Below the pieces are notes generated by a model, which saw only the letters and a list, made by a program, of their open reading frames with translations, was not told where the DNA came from and searched no databases. Below are positions 22,685-30,989 of a DNA stretch of 38,978 nt, in pieces. The translations under genes were made by a program, and so were the position numbers. Within the stretch, counting starts at the first letter, position 1. Each line of letters opens with the position of its first letter. The DNA comes from Lachnospiraceae bacterium (lineage in GTDB: Bacteria; Bacillota; Clostridia; Lachnospirales; Lachnospiraceae): NCBI GenBank assembly GCA_910575035.1, contig CAJTDL010000040.1, positions 1 to 38,978 of the forward strand, read 5' to 3'.

Positions 22685-22952
22685 GACGCAAAAGACGCAA
22701 AGACGGGCAAAATCCGAAATCCTTTTTTATATATACATACGCCTGTGCCAGCCCTATTTTATCTGTATAAATATTTTTTAAATTTAAACTTGGAAAATAA
22801 GTGTCTTAGCGTCTAAAGATAGGAAATACAAGGCTTTGGAGGCGTTTTAGAAGCGTCTTTATTGCGTCCTTTTAAAGCGTCTGATACCCGGCAGAGGGAA
22901 ATTAACACCTTGCCGGGCTTTTATTTTGCAGGGCAGGACGCAGAGAGCGTCT
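22685..22952 (+). repeat. GCGTC repeat array (element B)
   Basis: At least eight copies of GCGTC or its complement GACGC: 22685-22689, 22694-22698, 22809-22813, 22853-22857, 22864-22868, 22877-22881, 22937-22941 and 22947-22951. An AT-rich stretch (22725-22800) lies inside. This resembles an iteron origin or operator cluster between the helicase and the recombinase operon. Confidence 0.5.
22888..22925 (+). terminator. Terminator within the repeat array
   Basis: CCCGGCA pairs with TGCCGGG and is followed by CTTTTATTTT. It closes the primase-helicase transcript. Confidence 0.65.
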
Positions 22953-22980
22953 GATATTGGATTGATTGGAGGGAATATAT

Positions 22981-23175
22981 TTGAATAAAGCGAAACTGAT
23001 AGTGACGAGGGTATTTGACAGCGAGCGCACACCGCAGGATGCGTTTGTGAGGGCGATATTAAATTCAGATAAATACGAAAAAACCTTGCAGGTTCCGGGC
23101 AGTGAAAGTATAATAGAGGGCAGAGGGCTTATCTGCATTCAACCGGATTCGGACGAAGAAGGGAGAACAGGATGA
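22981..23175 (+). CDS. Small protein before the recombinase, 64 aa (element B)
   Basis: TTG start at 22981 (GGAGGG seven bases upstream), reading MNKAKLIVTRVFDSERTPQD. The pattern LIVTRVFDSERTPQDAF matches FIVSREFAGSQTMQEAF in the 57-aa protein of element A. Its stop overlaps the recombinase start (ATGA), so the two are translated together. The coupling suits a protein that steers the recombinase, such as a directionality factor; inferred. Confidence 0.7.
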   Translation: MNKAKLIVTRVFDSERTPQDAFVRAILNSDKYEKTLQVPGSESIIEGRGLICIQPDSDEEGRTG

Positions 23176-24803
23176 GCAGGACAACATACAGAGGCACACC
23201 AAAGGCGGGGCTTTATACCCGGTTATCGGTTGACGATGGCTACGTTGACCGTGAGAGCAATTCCATAACAAGCCAGAAGCAGATGCTGACACAGTTTGCG
23301 GGATACCACGGCATAGAGATTGTCGAAACCTACGTTGATGACGGATGGAGCGGTACGAATTTTGAAAGACCTGATTTTAAACGCATGATTGCGGATATTG
23401 AAAGCGGGAAAATCAACACGGTCATCACAAAAGACCTCTCACGCCTGGGGCGTGACTATTTGCAGACAGGGTATTACACTGATATGTATTTCCCCAGCAA
23501 GAGGGTACGCTACATAGCGATCAGCGACGGTATCGACACAAGCACTGGATATAACGAAATGGCTCCATTCAAGAACTTGTTTAATGATTTTTATGCCCGT
23601 GACATATCCAAGAAAATCCGCAGCACCCTTACTACAAAGGCAAGGGCGGGCATCTACCACAGCACAGTGCCGCCGTTCGGCTACAGGAAATCGCCTGCTG
23701 ACAGCCATATGCTGCTGCGTGACGAGGAAACAGCGCCGATTGTCATCAAGATGTACGAACTATCCGCATCGGGCAGGGGGCCGGCAGCAATCGCCAACTA
23801 TTTAAGGGCGGAAAAGATACCGATTCCAGCATACTGGCACCATGTACGGGGCGAGAGGGCATGGCAGGGCTACAAGGGCGAGGGGAATGCGGCAAACTAC
23901 CGCTGGTTTGACACAACGGTGCGTTCCATTCTCCAGCATGAGGTCTATATTGGGAACCTTGTGGCGCAGAGGCAGACACACATCTTCAAAGTCGGCAAAT
24001 CCTTTGTAAGACCGAGGGAGGAATGGGTGGTTGTCGAGGACGTGTTTGAGCCGATTGTGGAGAGGGAGCTGTGGGAGAGAGTGCAGGAAAGTTTCGCCAA
24101 TCCCACAAGGTCACGCAAGCGGACAGGGAAAGCGAGCATCTTTTCGGGAATGGTATTCTGCGATACCTGCAGCCGGCGCATATCCTTTGTGCCGGAGAGG
24201 GCGGAGAAGATTTATGTAGGCTCCTGCATGGAATACCGAAAGATTGGCAGGCAGGGATGCACGCCGCACCGTATCTACGAACAGGATTTGCATGATGCGG
24301 TCTTAAAGGACATACGGGAGTGGGCAAAGCTGGCGCTGAAGGACGAGAAGGCAGTCCTTGACAAAGTTATGGAGCATGAAAACAGGAACAAGACTGACGC
24401 TGGCACAGTTATTGAGAAAAAGTTTTCCCTTGAAAAGCGTCTGGGGGAGGTCGAGAAAGTCATTGCCAAACTCTATGAGGATTATGCTTTAGGCAAGGCA
24501 GGGGCGGACGAGATTGACTTGCTCCTGCCAAAGTACCGGAAGGAACAGGGGGAACTGAAAGCACAGCTTGCGCTGTTCGAGGAAGAAAACAGCGAACGGA
24601 GGGAAACAGCACAGAACGCTGAAAAGTGGGTTGCGCTGATCCGCCAGTACAATGACCTGCAGGAACTGACGGCAGGCATCATAAGGGAACTGATTACTAA
24701 AATCTATGTGGGCGATGTCCGCAAGGTTGACGGTGAGAAAGTCCAGTCTATCGAAATTCATTACCGTTTCATCGGCAGTCTGCCGGGTGGGGCGGGGAAA
24801 TAA
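23172..24803 (+). CDS. Large serine recombinase of element B
   Basis: 543 aa. Catalytic serine in LYTRLSVDDG (S19); conserved TKDLSRLGRDYLQ and YARDISKKIRS of the resolvase domain; recombinase domain with PPFGYRKSPAD; zinc ribbon FCDTCSRRISFV ... CMEYRKIGRQGCTPH (about residues 335-370); C-terminal coiled coil and VGDVRKVDGEKVQSIEIHYR. Complete by length and domains. It ends about 70 bases before the right end of the element. It shares the C-terminal VRKVDGEK pattern with the recombinase of element A. Confidence 0.93.
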   Translation: MSRTTYRGTPKAGLYTRLSVDDGYVDRESNSITSQKQMLTQFAGYHGIEIVETYVDDGWSGTNFERPDFKRMIADIESGKINTVITKDLSRLGRDYLQTGYYTDMYFPSKRVRYIAISDGIDTSTGYNEMAPFKNLFNDFYARDISKKIRSTLTTKARAGIYHSTVPPFGYRKSPADSHMLLRDEETAPIVIKMYELSASGRGPAAIANYLRAEKIPIPAYWHHVRGERAWQGYKGEGNAANYRWFDTTVRSILQHEVYIGNLVAQRQTHIFKVGKSFVRPREEWVVVEDVFEPIVERELWERVQESFANPTRSRKRTGKASIFSGMVFCDTCSRRISFVPERAEKIYVGSCMEYRKIGRQGCTPHRIYEQDLHDAVLKDIREWAKLALKDEKAVLDKVMEHENRNKTDAGTVIEKKFSLEKRLGEVEKVIAKLYEDYALGKAGADEIDLLLPKYRKEQGELKAQLALFEEENSERRETAQNAEKWVALIRQYNDLQELTAGIIRELITKIYVGDVRKVDGEKVQSIEIHYRFIGSLPGGAGK

Positions 24804-24826
24804 CAATTCTTAAATAAAAATCCCAA

Positions 24827-24874
24827 TTTACAGAACAATTCCGCTGTAAATATCACTTTATTCGGTGTTTACAG
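24827..24874 (+). repeat. TTTACAG repeats at the right end of element B
   Basis: TTTACAG (24827-24833) pairs with CTGTAAA (24844-24850), and TTTACAG occurs again at 24868-24874 across the core. The motif may be a recombinase contact or a terminator stem; the complement of the terminal repeat lies between (24853-24860). Confidence 0.45.
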
Positions 24875-24971
24875 GATTAAAGACAGTCGTAACAGCAATC
24901 GGAGCAGGCGTTGGCGTATGGGGCGTTATCAATCTGCTTGAGGGATACGGGAATGACAATCCGGGCGCAAA
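24871..24971 (+). pseudogene. maff2 middle part, between elements B and C
   Basis: Reads GLKTVVTAIGAGVGVWGVI then NLLEGYGNDNPGA, the conserved core of Maff2-family proteins found next to virD4 in Tn1549-like ICEs. The 5' end is at 11621-11649 and the following residues (KSQGIK) appear at 37187 onward. Flanked by the ACAGG core of B and the GCAAA core of C, so only about 100 bases of ICE lie between two transposons. Confidence 0.85.
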
Positions 24972-24980
24972 TGCTCATGT
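24972..24980 (+). repeat. Element C left terminal inverted repeat
   Basis: TGCTCATGT, perfectly mirrored at 37181-37189, adjoining the GCAAA core. Confidence 0.65.
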
Positions 24981-25155
24981 ACGGTAAAGAAGCAAGCAAC
25001 CGAAAACAAGAGATAGACTGCCAGCACCACACTATTCCGAACCAAAGAAACCAAAAAGCAGAAAGCAAGCTATCTTATACAGTGCCATTCCCCAGTATTT
25101 TTTATTTTCCCAATCAAAGTTACAAATACATTTTATTGATACTCCATGCTCTGCC

Positions 25156-25184
25156 TTGAGTTCATTTCTATTATGCCGTATAAT
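25156..25184 (+). promoter_or_regulatory. Promoter of the element C two-component/ABC operon
   Basis: TTGAGT (25156-25161) and TATAAT (25179-25184) with a 17-base spacer. Transcription would begin near 25191, which rules out the upstream starts (25156, 25183) for the regulator gene. Confidence 0.7.
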
Positions 25185-25245
25185 GAAAGCATATTTTAAG
25201 CAATCAAAATTAAAGTATACCCTACTTTATATGGAGGATATAAAA

Positions 25246-25914
25246 TTGAAAAAAATAGCAATCATTGAAGATGATATCGATATTTGCAACATGATAACAA
25301 AGTTTCTGATAAATCACAATTATGAAGTGTATTCTGCCCCTAATGGAAGAGAGGGAATAGACCTATGCCAGAAATTTTTACCAGACCTTATCATTTTGGA
25401 TTTAATGCTTCCAATTCTAAATGGCGATAGTGTGATAAAGCAATTAAGAACATATACAGATATTCCTGTAATTGTTGTGTCTGCAAAAACAATGGTACAA
25501 TCCAAAATAGATTTACTGCGTTTGGGAGCAGATGACTATATGACAAAACCTTTTAACCTTTTTGAGTTACTTGCAAGGATTGAGGCTAACTTAAAAAGAA
25601 GTGTAACTGCTCCCATGAAAGCGGATATTCACTTAAAGTATAAGGATATTAAAATCGAAAACTGTAATGCCTATATAAAAGGAGCAATCGTACAATTTAC
25701 ATCAACAGAATTATCAATTTTAATCCTTCTGTTACAATATCCGCAAAAAATTTTTTCAAAACAAAATATTTATGAATCAATCTGGCAGGAAGAATATGCC
25801 TACGATAATGATACAATCAACACGCATATCAGTAACATTCGGAAAAAAATAAAAAAGCATACGGATACTGATTATATAGAAACTGTATGGGGGATTGGGT
25901 ATAAACTGAAATAA
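25246..25914 (+). CDS. OmpR-family response regulator
   Basis: 222 aa from TTG 25246, seven bases after GGAGGA. Receiver with IEDD acidic pair, phosphoacceptor D52 in LIILDLMLP, VSAK and the Lys in DDYMTKPFNLFELLAR. The C-terminal winged helix has EYAYDNDTINTHISNIRKKI and ETVWGIGYKLK. Probably activated by the kinase at 27786 to induce the ABC genes. Base composition is much more AT-rich than the rest of element C. Confidence 0.9.
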   Translation: MKKIAIIEDDIDICNMITKFLINHNYEVYSAPNGREGIDLCQKFLPDLIILDLMLPILNGDSVIKQLRTYTDIPVIVVSAKTMVQSKIDLLRLGADDYMTKPFNLFELLARIEANLKRSVTAPMKADIHLKYKDIKIENCNAYIKGAIVQFTSTELSILILLLQYPQKIFSKQNIYESIWQEEYAYDNDTINTHISNIRKKIKKHTDTDYIETVWGIGYKLK

Positions 25915-25978
25915 TTTTTATTTCTTTAGATTTTTTTTAGATTTGGATTGTAAATTAGCATGGAAAGGAGTTGGTAAA

Positions 25979-26896
25979 ATGTCAGAGATTATTTGTCAAA
26001 CAACAGAACTTTGTAAAAATTACAAAAATTTCCATGTATTACAAAATGTTAATTTTTCAATTAACCGGGGAGAAATATATGGGTTAGTCGGTGAAAACGG
26101 CGCTGGAAAGTCTACCCTAATCCGTATATTGACGGGATTAGCATTTAAAAGCAGCGGTATCATTACTCTGTTCGGAAAAACAGATTATTTGCAGCATGAA
26201 CGTACTAAAATTGGCTGTACGATTGAAATGCCTGCATTGTATAAAGATATGACTGCAAAACAAAATTTAGAGATTCAGCGGGTACAAAGGGGCATTCCAG
26301 ACCAAAAATGTATCTCAAAAACATTGGAACTTGTCGGACTGAATAATACGGAAAAAAAGAAAGTAAATAACTTTTCTTTGGGTATGAAACAGCGTTTGGC
26401 ATTGGCTGTTGCTCTTTTGGGTGAGCCGGAATTTCTAATCTTAGATGAACCTGTCAATGGATTAGACCCAACAGGTATTATTGAACTTAGAGAGCTGCTT
26501 AAAAAGTTAGCCCGGGAAAACCATGTAACAATATTGATTTCAAGCCATATTTTAAGTGAGCTTAACCAGCTTGCAACTTGTTATGGCTTTTTACATCATG
26601 GTAAGCTGCTGAAACAAATTACGGCAGAAGAATTAAATGAAGAATGTAAGCGGCATATTAAACTGAAAACAGACGATACGAAAAAAACTGTTACTGTTTT
26701 GGAAGAACAGCTAAAAATCAAAAATTTTTCTGTATATCCAGACAATTTTATAAGGATATATGAGAAACTGGAAGAAACACATACTATTTCAAAAACGCTT
26801 TCTTCTAATGGCATTGTTGTTGAAGAAATGTCTGTACAAGGGGAAGAATTAGAAACCTATTTTGAAAATCTAATAGGAGGGTGCAGATATGTATAA
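25979..26896 (+). CDS. ABC transporter ATP-binding protein (bacitracin/lantibiotic type)
   Basis: 305 aa. Walker A GENGAGKST, signature NNFSLGMKQRLALAVALLG, Walker B FLILDEPVNGLD and SSHILSE are intact. Similar to BcrA-type ATPases. AAAGGAGTTGG precedes the ATG; an upstream in-frame ATG at 25943 has no ribosome site. The C terminus (EEMSVQGEELETYFENLIGG) is the usual tail. It overlaps the start of the permease by eight bases. Confidence 0.9.
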   Translation: MSEIICQTTELCKNYKNFHVLQNVNFSINRGEIYGLVGENGAGKSTLIRILTGLAFKSSGIITLFGKTDYLQHERTKIGCTIEMPALYKDMTAKQNLEIQRVQRGIPDQKCISKTLELVGLNNTEKKKVNNFSLGMKQRLALAVALLGEPEFLILDEPVNGLDPTGIIELRELLKKLARENHVTILISSHILSELNQLATCYGFLHHGKLLKQITAEELNEECKRHIKLKTDDTKKTVTVLEEQLKIKNFSVYPDNFIRIYEKLEETHTISKTLSSNGIVVEEMSVQGEELETYFENLIGGCRYV

Positions 26897-27728
26897 TCAG
26901 TTGAAATCTGAATTTCTGAAACTGAAATATTCCAAACTGTTTATAGCGGTTCCAATTCTTTTTTTGGCAGGGCTGATTTTGTATGGGAGTTTCAGCCTGT
27001 CCGCAGGGGGAACACAGCTCTTCGTTTCAGAGGGAGATGAAGAAACAAATGCTGCCATACAAGGAATTATTGGCTTTTTTGCATTTACATTTGAAAACAT
27101 TGATACACCTAAATTTAGCGAAATTATGCAATCCTGTATATCCTGCAATGTATTTCTCTGGATTGTTACCCTCATTTTAACCATACAATTTTTCTGCTAT
27201 GATTACTCTACGGGTACAATCAAACTCCCTGTTGCCTATGGAATAGATAGAGTAAAAGTTTACTTTGCAAAGACTATTGTTATTGTTTTATATAATGCAG
27301 TCTGCTATTTTATATTCAATACCATTACACTTTTGTTTACTTGTTTGCAGACCGGGTATCTTCCCGACACAACTGAGTTGGCACAATATTTAAGTTATGT
27401 CGGATTAAATTTTTTAGTATTGGTTTCATTTATCTTACTTTGCCTTACTATATGCATCTGCTTGAAAAATACCGGTATTATTGCAACTGTCATGTGTTTA
27501 TTTACTTTGGGCGGCGCAGTAATATATACCGGGATATGGCAAGATTTTCACAGTCATGCAATATTAAAATATTTAGTCTGGCTCAATCCATTATACTATT
27601 GGATGAACATGGGAACTTTCCGGCTTGAATATGGGCTAATCAATGAAATAATCATATATTTTATTTTCAGTTTATTATTTTTACTGCCCCTGTCTGTTAT
27701 ACTTGTCAGAAAACAGGAGTTTAAGTAA
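26889..27728 (+). CDS. ABC-2 type permease
   Basis: 279 aa with six predicted membrane segments, beginning MYNQLKSEFLKLKYSKLFIA, the typical N terminus of bacitracin/lantibiotic permeases. FCYDYSTGTIKLPVAYGIDR corresponds to the coupling-helix region. TAGGAGGG lies before the ATG, inside the end of the ATPase gene. A single permease gene is present, whereas element B has two. Confidence 0.88.
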   Translation: MYNQLKSEFLKLKYSKLFIAVPILFLAGLILYGSFSLSAGGTQLFVSEGDEETNAAIQGIIGFFAFTFENIDTPKFSEIMQSCISCNVFLWIVTLILTIQFFCYDYSTGTIKLPVAYGIDRVKVYFAKTIVIVLYNAVCYFIFNTITLLFTCLQTGYLPDTTELAQYLSYVGLNFLVLVSFILLCLTICICLKNTGIIATVMCLFTLGGAVIYTGIWQDFHSHAILKYLVWLNPLYYWMNMGTFRLEYGLINEIIIYFIFSLLFLLPLSVILVRKQEFK

Positions 27729-27785
27729 TTTTTATAAAACGAATAGTCAGCAGAAAATATTTTCTGAAATTCACCGAAGGAGAGA

Positions 27786-28694
27786 ATGTTAATGATGTAT
27801 TTATTACTGGTCTTATTAAATATAATATTGGCATTTTCTCTTTTTTCATGGAAACGCCAAATTTGTGAAATAACAAAACAGATTAGCGAAAACAAAAAAC
27901 TGCGAATTTCCTTATCAAATAAGCAAATAGAAAAATTAGCAGGTATCATCAACGAAAAAAAACATTTAGAACAGAAAACAAATATCCAGATTATACAGGA
28001 AAAAGAGCAATTAAAACACTCTATTGCTAATATTAGCCATGATTTAAGAACGCCTTTAACATCAATCCAAGGATATCTAACACTTTTAAAAGATTGTGAA
28101 GATAAAGAAGAACAGGAACACTACTTTTCTGTTATTCAGGCAAAAACAGACTATTTAACAGAACTAGTGCAAATATTTTATGATTTGTCATTGATAGAAA
28201 GTGATGATTATATTCTGGGAATTGAAAAAATAGATGTAAACAGAATTGTAACCGACTGTCTGATTAGCAAATATAACGAATTAAAAGAACTGTCCCCCAC
28301 TATTAAAATAGAAAATGCTCCTGTATGGATAACCGGAAATGCTGTTGCCTGCAAAAGAATTATTGATAACCTGGTTACAAACGCAATACGGTATTCTAAT
28401 GATTATATTGAAATTGTGATGGACGCAGATGGTATCTTTACAGTAAAAAACACTACATCAGAATTAAAAAATATAGATGTTAATATACTATTTCAAAAAT
28501 TTTATACAGTAGATACATCACGTTCAAACGGGAATACAGGGTTGGGGTTATATATTGTAAAAGAGTTATTAAATAAAATAGAGGGTGGTATAAAGGAAAT
28601 TAGTTACAAAAATAATATATTAACAGTTTCTGTTTATTTTAAACTTTATAAGCAAAAATGTGATATTTGCTCTTTGGGGCAGAGAACAATATGA
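27786..28694 (+). CDS. Sensor histidine kinase (HisKA type)
   Basis: 302 aa. One N-terminal membrane anchor (MMYLLLVLLNIILAFSLFSW), a short linker and the HisKA box NISHDLRTPLTSIQGYLTLL, then RIIDNLVTNAIRYS (N box) and GNTGLGLYIVKELL (G2). No extracellular sensor domain, as in intramembrane-sensing kinases that work with ABC exporters. AAGGAG lies before 27786. The last residues (QKCDICSLGQRTI) look like run-on into foreign sequence, so the original end may have been lost. Confidence 0.87.
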   Translation: MLMMYLLLVLLNIILAFSLFSWKRQICEITKQISENKKLRISLSNKQIEKLAGIINEKKHLEQKTNIQIIQEKEQLKHSIANISHDLRTPLTSIQGYLTLLKDCEDKEEQEHYFSVIQAKTDYLTELVQIFYDLSLIESDDYILGIEKIDVNRIVTDCLISKYNELKELSPTIKIENAPVWITGNAVACKRIIDNLVTNAIRYSNDYIEIVMDADGIFTVKNTTSELKNIDVNILFQKFYTVDTSRSNGNTGLGLYIVKELLNKIEGGIKEISYKNNILTVSVYFKLYKQKCDICSLGQRTI

Positions 28695-29013
28695 TGTATC
28701 AGGCAGCCTGTATACTGTAAAACACCTGTTACTGAATGTGGCATATTTAGTGTTGGTTGCAGCGGCGGTATATCCAATAGCAACAATAAGAAAATGGAAG
28801 AAAAAGAAACAGACAACGAGATTGATACTCTTTGACATTATAAGGCATGGCATATTGCCACTACTGTTACTCTGTTTGCCCTATATGGTAAGTATTCCAT
28901 TATGGGTAGTATGGTATTTTGTAAAAGACTTGTTCCTTGTTTTGTTGGTAAATTCAAGTCTGCTTTGGGTTATGGGATTATACAAAATATTATTTGCGGT
29001 ATTCAAGACATGA
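28660..29013 (+). pseudogene. C-terminal fragment of a membrane protein
   Basis: 117 residues with three to four hydrophobic segments (HLLLNVAYLVLVAAAVYPIA, HGILPLLLLCLPYM, FVKDLFLVLLVNSSLLWVMG). The start overlaps the kinase and has no ribosome site, so this looks like the tail of a larger protein whose front was lost at about 28650. It resembles the membrane tail of some serine-hydrolase family proteins found near lantibiotic loci, but this is weak. Confidence 0.4.
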
Positions 29014-29099
29014 CAGACTACGTGCTGTTATTGCTCTGAATTATAAAAAGCAACTGTAAACCATACACTGTCCTATATGGGAGAAGGGGGGAATCATTT

Positions 29100-29543
29100 A
29101 TGCCTTGTACAGAAGCATACAAGGAGCATATCGAATACACATTTAACGCCTTTTGCAGAGTTGTCATACACTATGCTGCTATCAACGCATGGCGTGATAG
29201 GGATAGGCGGCGGCAAAGGGAAATATCCTTTGAATACCTCACAGAAGAAAAGTTTTACCCGTTAAGCACAACAGATAAATATTTTATAGACCCTTGCAAG
29301 CAATACCCGGTTACGATATGCGGTCAGAGGGTTATCCTCACCAATGGGGAACTTGCCGAAGCCCTGTCCTCTCTGCTGGAGAAAAAGAGGGAAATCATCT
29401 ACCTTTATTTTTTCGGGCGTTACACACAGCAGGAAATCGGGGAACTATATGGACGCTGCCGGAGTACAGCATGGCATCACATACATAGTGCCTTGCAAAT
29501 GTTAAATGAAGAAATGGAGGTGATTTTCCGTGAGGAATCCTAA
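29100..29543 (+). CDS. Sigma-factor-like regulator of element C
   Basis: 147 aa beginning MPCTEAYKEHIEYTFNAFCR. The C-terminal part EKKREIIYLYFFGRYTQQEI followed by GELYGRCRSTAWHHIHSALQ is a sigma-70 region 4-type HTH, as in small sigma-like proteins of Tn916/Tn1549-like elements. AGGGGGGAA lies before the ATG. It overlaps the next gene by 14 bases. Likely controls mobilization or excision genes. Confidence 0.78.
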   Translation: MPCTEAYKEHIEYTFNAFCRVVIHYAAINAWRDRDRRRQREISFEYLTEEKFYPLSTTDKYFIDPCKQYPVTICGQRVILTNGELAEALSSLLEKKREIIYLYFFGRYTQQEIGELYGRCRSTAWHHIHSALQMLNEEMEVIFREES

Positions 29544-29742
29544 ACTTGTGCCGTATGAAACCATTGTCAGAGCAACCAGCGGAGAGCCGGAAGCCGTGGA
29601 CGAGGTTTTACGGCATTATGGCAAACGAATCCGGCTTGCTTCCCTTGAAAACGGACAGGTCAACAAGGACACCGAGGACAACATCAAACGGCGGCTTATC
29701 GCTGCCCTGTTACAGTTTCGCTTTGACGAACAGGCGACATAA
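29530..29742 (+). CDS. Helix-turn-helix protein (HTH_16 type)
   Basis: 70 aa from GTG 29530 (GGAGGT seven bases upstream), MRNPKLVPYETIVRATSGEP then VNKDTEDNIKRRLIAALLQF. It matches the short HTH_16-like conjugative-transposon proteins that pair with the sigma-like gene upstream in many Firmicutes elements. Translationally coupled to 29100-29543. Role inferred as auxiliary regulator. Confidence 0.75.
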   Translation: MRNPKLVPYETIVRATSGEPEAVDEVLRHYGKRIRLASLENGQVNKDTEDNIKRRLIAALLQFRFDEQAT

Positions 29743-29748
29743 CGGGAG

Positions 29749-30177
29749 GTGAGATTTGTCGGGAAAATAGTCATGCTTATATTCAACGACACAGAAGAAA
29801 AAGCGGTTGAGAAAGCCATAGCCGCTCTTGCCGATATGATACCGCTGGAAGCCATACAGCCGCCCCATTCCCCCGCACTGGTTTTTCCGGGATTGGAAAT
29901 CAGATTACACCAACGCCGGGTACTGAAAGACGGTGCAGACATCTATCTAACCCGTTTGGAATACGGCGCACTCTGCTACCTTGCCGCCAGTCCAGGGCGG
30001 GTATTTACAAAAGCGCAAATCTTTGAATCCGTGTGGAGCATGGAAAGCGAAAGCTGCCAATCAAGCGTTGCCAGTGAGATATGCAACTTGCGGAAAAAGA
30101 TAGAGCCGGACAATAAAAACCCCACCTACATAAAGACGGTTTTAGGCATAGGCTACAAGTTTGCTTCCGGGGAATGA
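29749..30177 (+). CDS. Winged-helix regulator without receiver domain
   Basis: About 142 aa. The C-terminal half is an OmpR-type winged helix (LEYGALCYLAASPGRVFTKA, then SSVASEICNLRKKIEPD and IKTVLGIGYKFASGE). The N-terminal 50 residues are not a receiver and lack phosphoacceptor motifs. The start is uncertain: GTG 29749 overlaps GGGAGG, while ATG 29773 has only a weak site. Third gene of the regulatory operon of element C. Confidence 0.7.
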   Translation: MRFVGKIVMLIFNDTEEKAVEKAIAALADMIPLEAIQPPHSPALVFPGLEIRLHQRRVLKDGADIYLTRLEYGALCYLAASPGRVFTKAQIFESVWSMESESCQSSVASEICNLRKKIEPDNKNPTYIKTVLGIGYKFASGE

Positions 30178-30217
30178 CAACAGAATAACCGCCGCCCATC
30201 ACAGCGGCACACCAAGA

Positions 30218-30249
30218 CAGGAAATCAAGAAAAGGTTTCCTGTTTTTTT
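30218..30249 (+). terminator. Terminator after the regulatory operon
   Basis: CAGGAAA and TTTCCTG form a stem followed by seven T. Confidence 0.75.
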
Positions 30250-30989
30250 GCGCCCAAAACCGAGCCAGAGTTTGCGCCGGGCTGAAAAACTTCAAAAAGT
30301 TTCAGATAATGTTGCCAAAATTTCATTTTTTCCCGTAGTAAGTTATAGAGGGGCAAATGACCGCCCATATATTTCAGCGAAAAAAATTTTCAACAAAAGA
30401 TAGAGAACTTTTCCATTTCACGCCCGCCGTGCGTAACAAGGGAAAAGAGAAAACAACTGCCGCTTTGTCTGGCAGTTTTCTCTTTTTATGTGGCGTGGAA
30501 ACAAAAAGAAAAATATTAAGATTTTATGAAATCTTTGGCAAAATCGCAAAGTGCGGTGTTGTAAGGATTAAGGGGAAGTTTACGCAAATCAACGTCCATT
30601 TTGCCTTTTGCTGGTTTGTAGGTATTGGAGAGAAAGTTTCCGCAGCTTTGGCAAAATCTCTCCGTGCGGCACTAAAGGTATTGAGAGAGAAAGTTTCGCC
30701 GGAACGCAACAAACCAGCCGCCAATAGCCGGATAGTAAGTGAACAGACCACACAGCGCAGTTTCTTAGAGCAAGATTCTACCACAGTACCAAATTTCGCT
30801 AATCGCTCAATTTTGTCCTGCGGGAATCTTGTTGGGGTTGCCACCCCAAGCCCGCCTTTTTGCGGCTTGCGCCGCTTGAAAAATCCCCGAAAAATTTTTT
30901 CGGATTTTTCAAAAAACACTTCCGCTTTGCCCCCTGTTTTTCTCCTATTAGTGAAAGGGCAAAGCATAAAAAGAAAGGAGTTGAAGCCT
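30250..30989 (+). other. Non-coding region with putative oriT of element C
   Basis: 740 bases before mobC. A frame is open from 30357, but its translation looks random and the only ribosome site is that of mobC. The stretch holds a hairpin terminator (30443), two imperfect repeats beginning TTTGGCAAAATC (30534 and 30644 regions), two copies of a GGTATTGGAGAGAAAGTTTC-like sequence (30629 and 30677), a perfect inverted repeat TTGGGGT-TG-CCACCCCAA-like at 30832-30849 and a stem GCGGC-TTGC-GCCGC near 30863-30876. These lie just upstream of mobC and the relaxase, as oriT usually does. Confidence 0.5.
30443..30490 (+). terminator. Long terminator-like hairpin
   Basis: AAAAGAGAAAACAACTGCC pairs with GGCAGTTTTCTCTTTT with a two-base bulge, followed by T residues. 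Confidence 0.65.

Larger units (their letters stand above)
11645..24875 (+). mobile_element. Element B: 13.2-kb transposon inserted in maff2
   Basis: The boundaries are ACAGG at 11645-11649 and 24871-24875; excision restores the maff2 frame. Imperfect terminal inverted repeats share TAAAGTGA exactly 13 bases inside the GG of each core (11663-11670 and complement at 24853-24860). Contents: a 122-aa gene, HTH protein, two-component system, ABC-2 exporter, decayed KTR gene, mobC and putative oriT (minus strand), two short regulators, a broken gene, CHC2 primase, SF3-type primase-helicase, GCGTC array, 64-aa protein and serine recombinase at the right end. No relaxase gene is seen, so mobilization would need one in trans. 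Confidence 0.8.

Noticed and set aside
24911-25159. 82-aa ORF starting MAYGALSICLRD
   Set aside because: Out-of-frame reading of the maff2 fragment running across the left end of element C.
30357-30989. N-terminal extension of mobC by over 200 residues
   Set aside because: The translation is of random character, crosses a terminator hairpin, and the only good ribosome site is before 30990.
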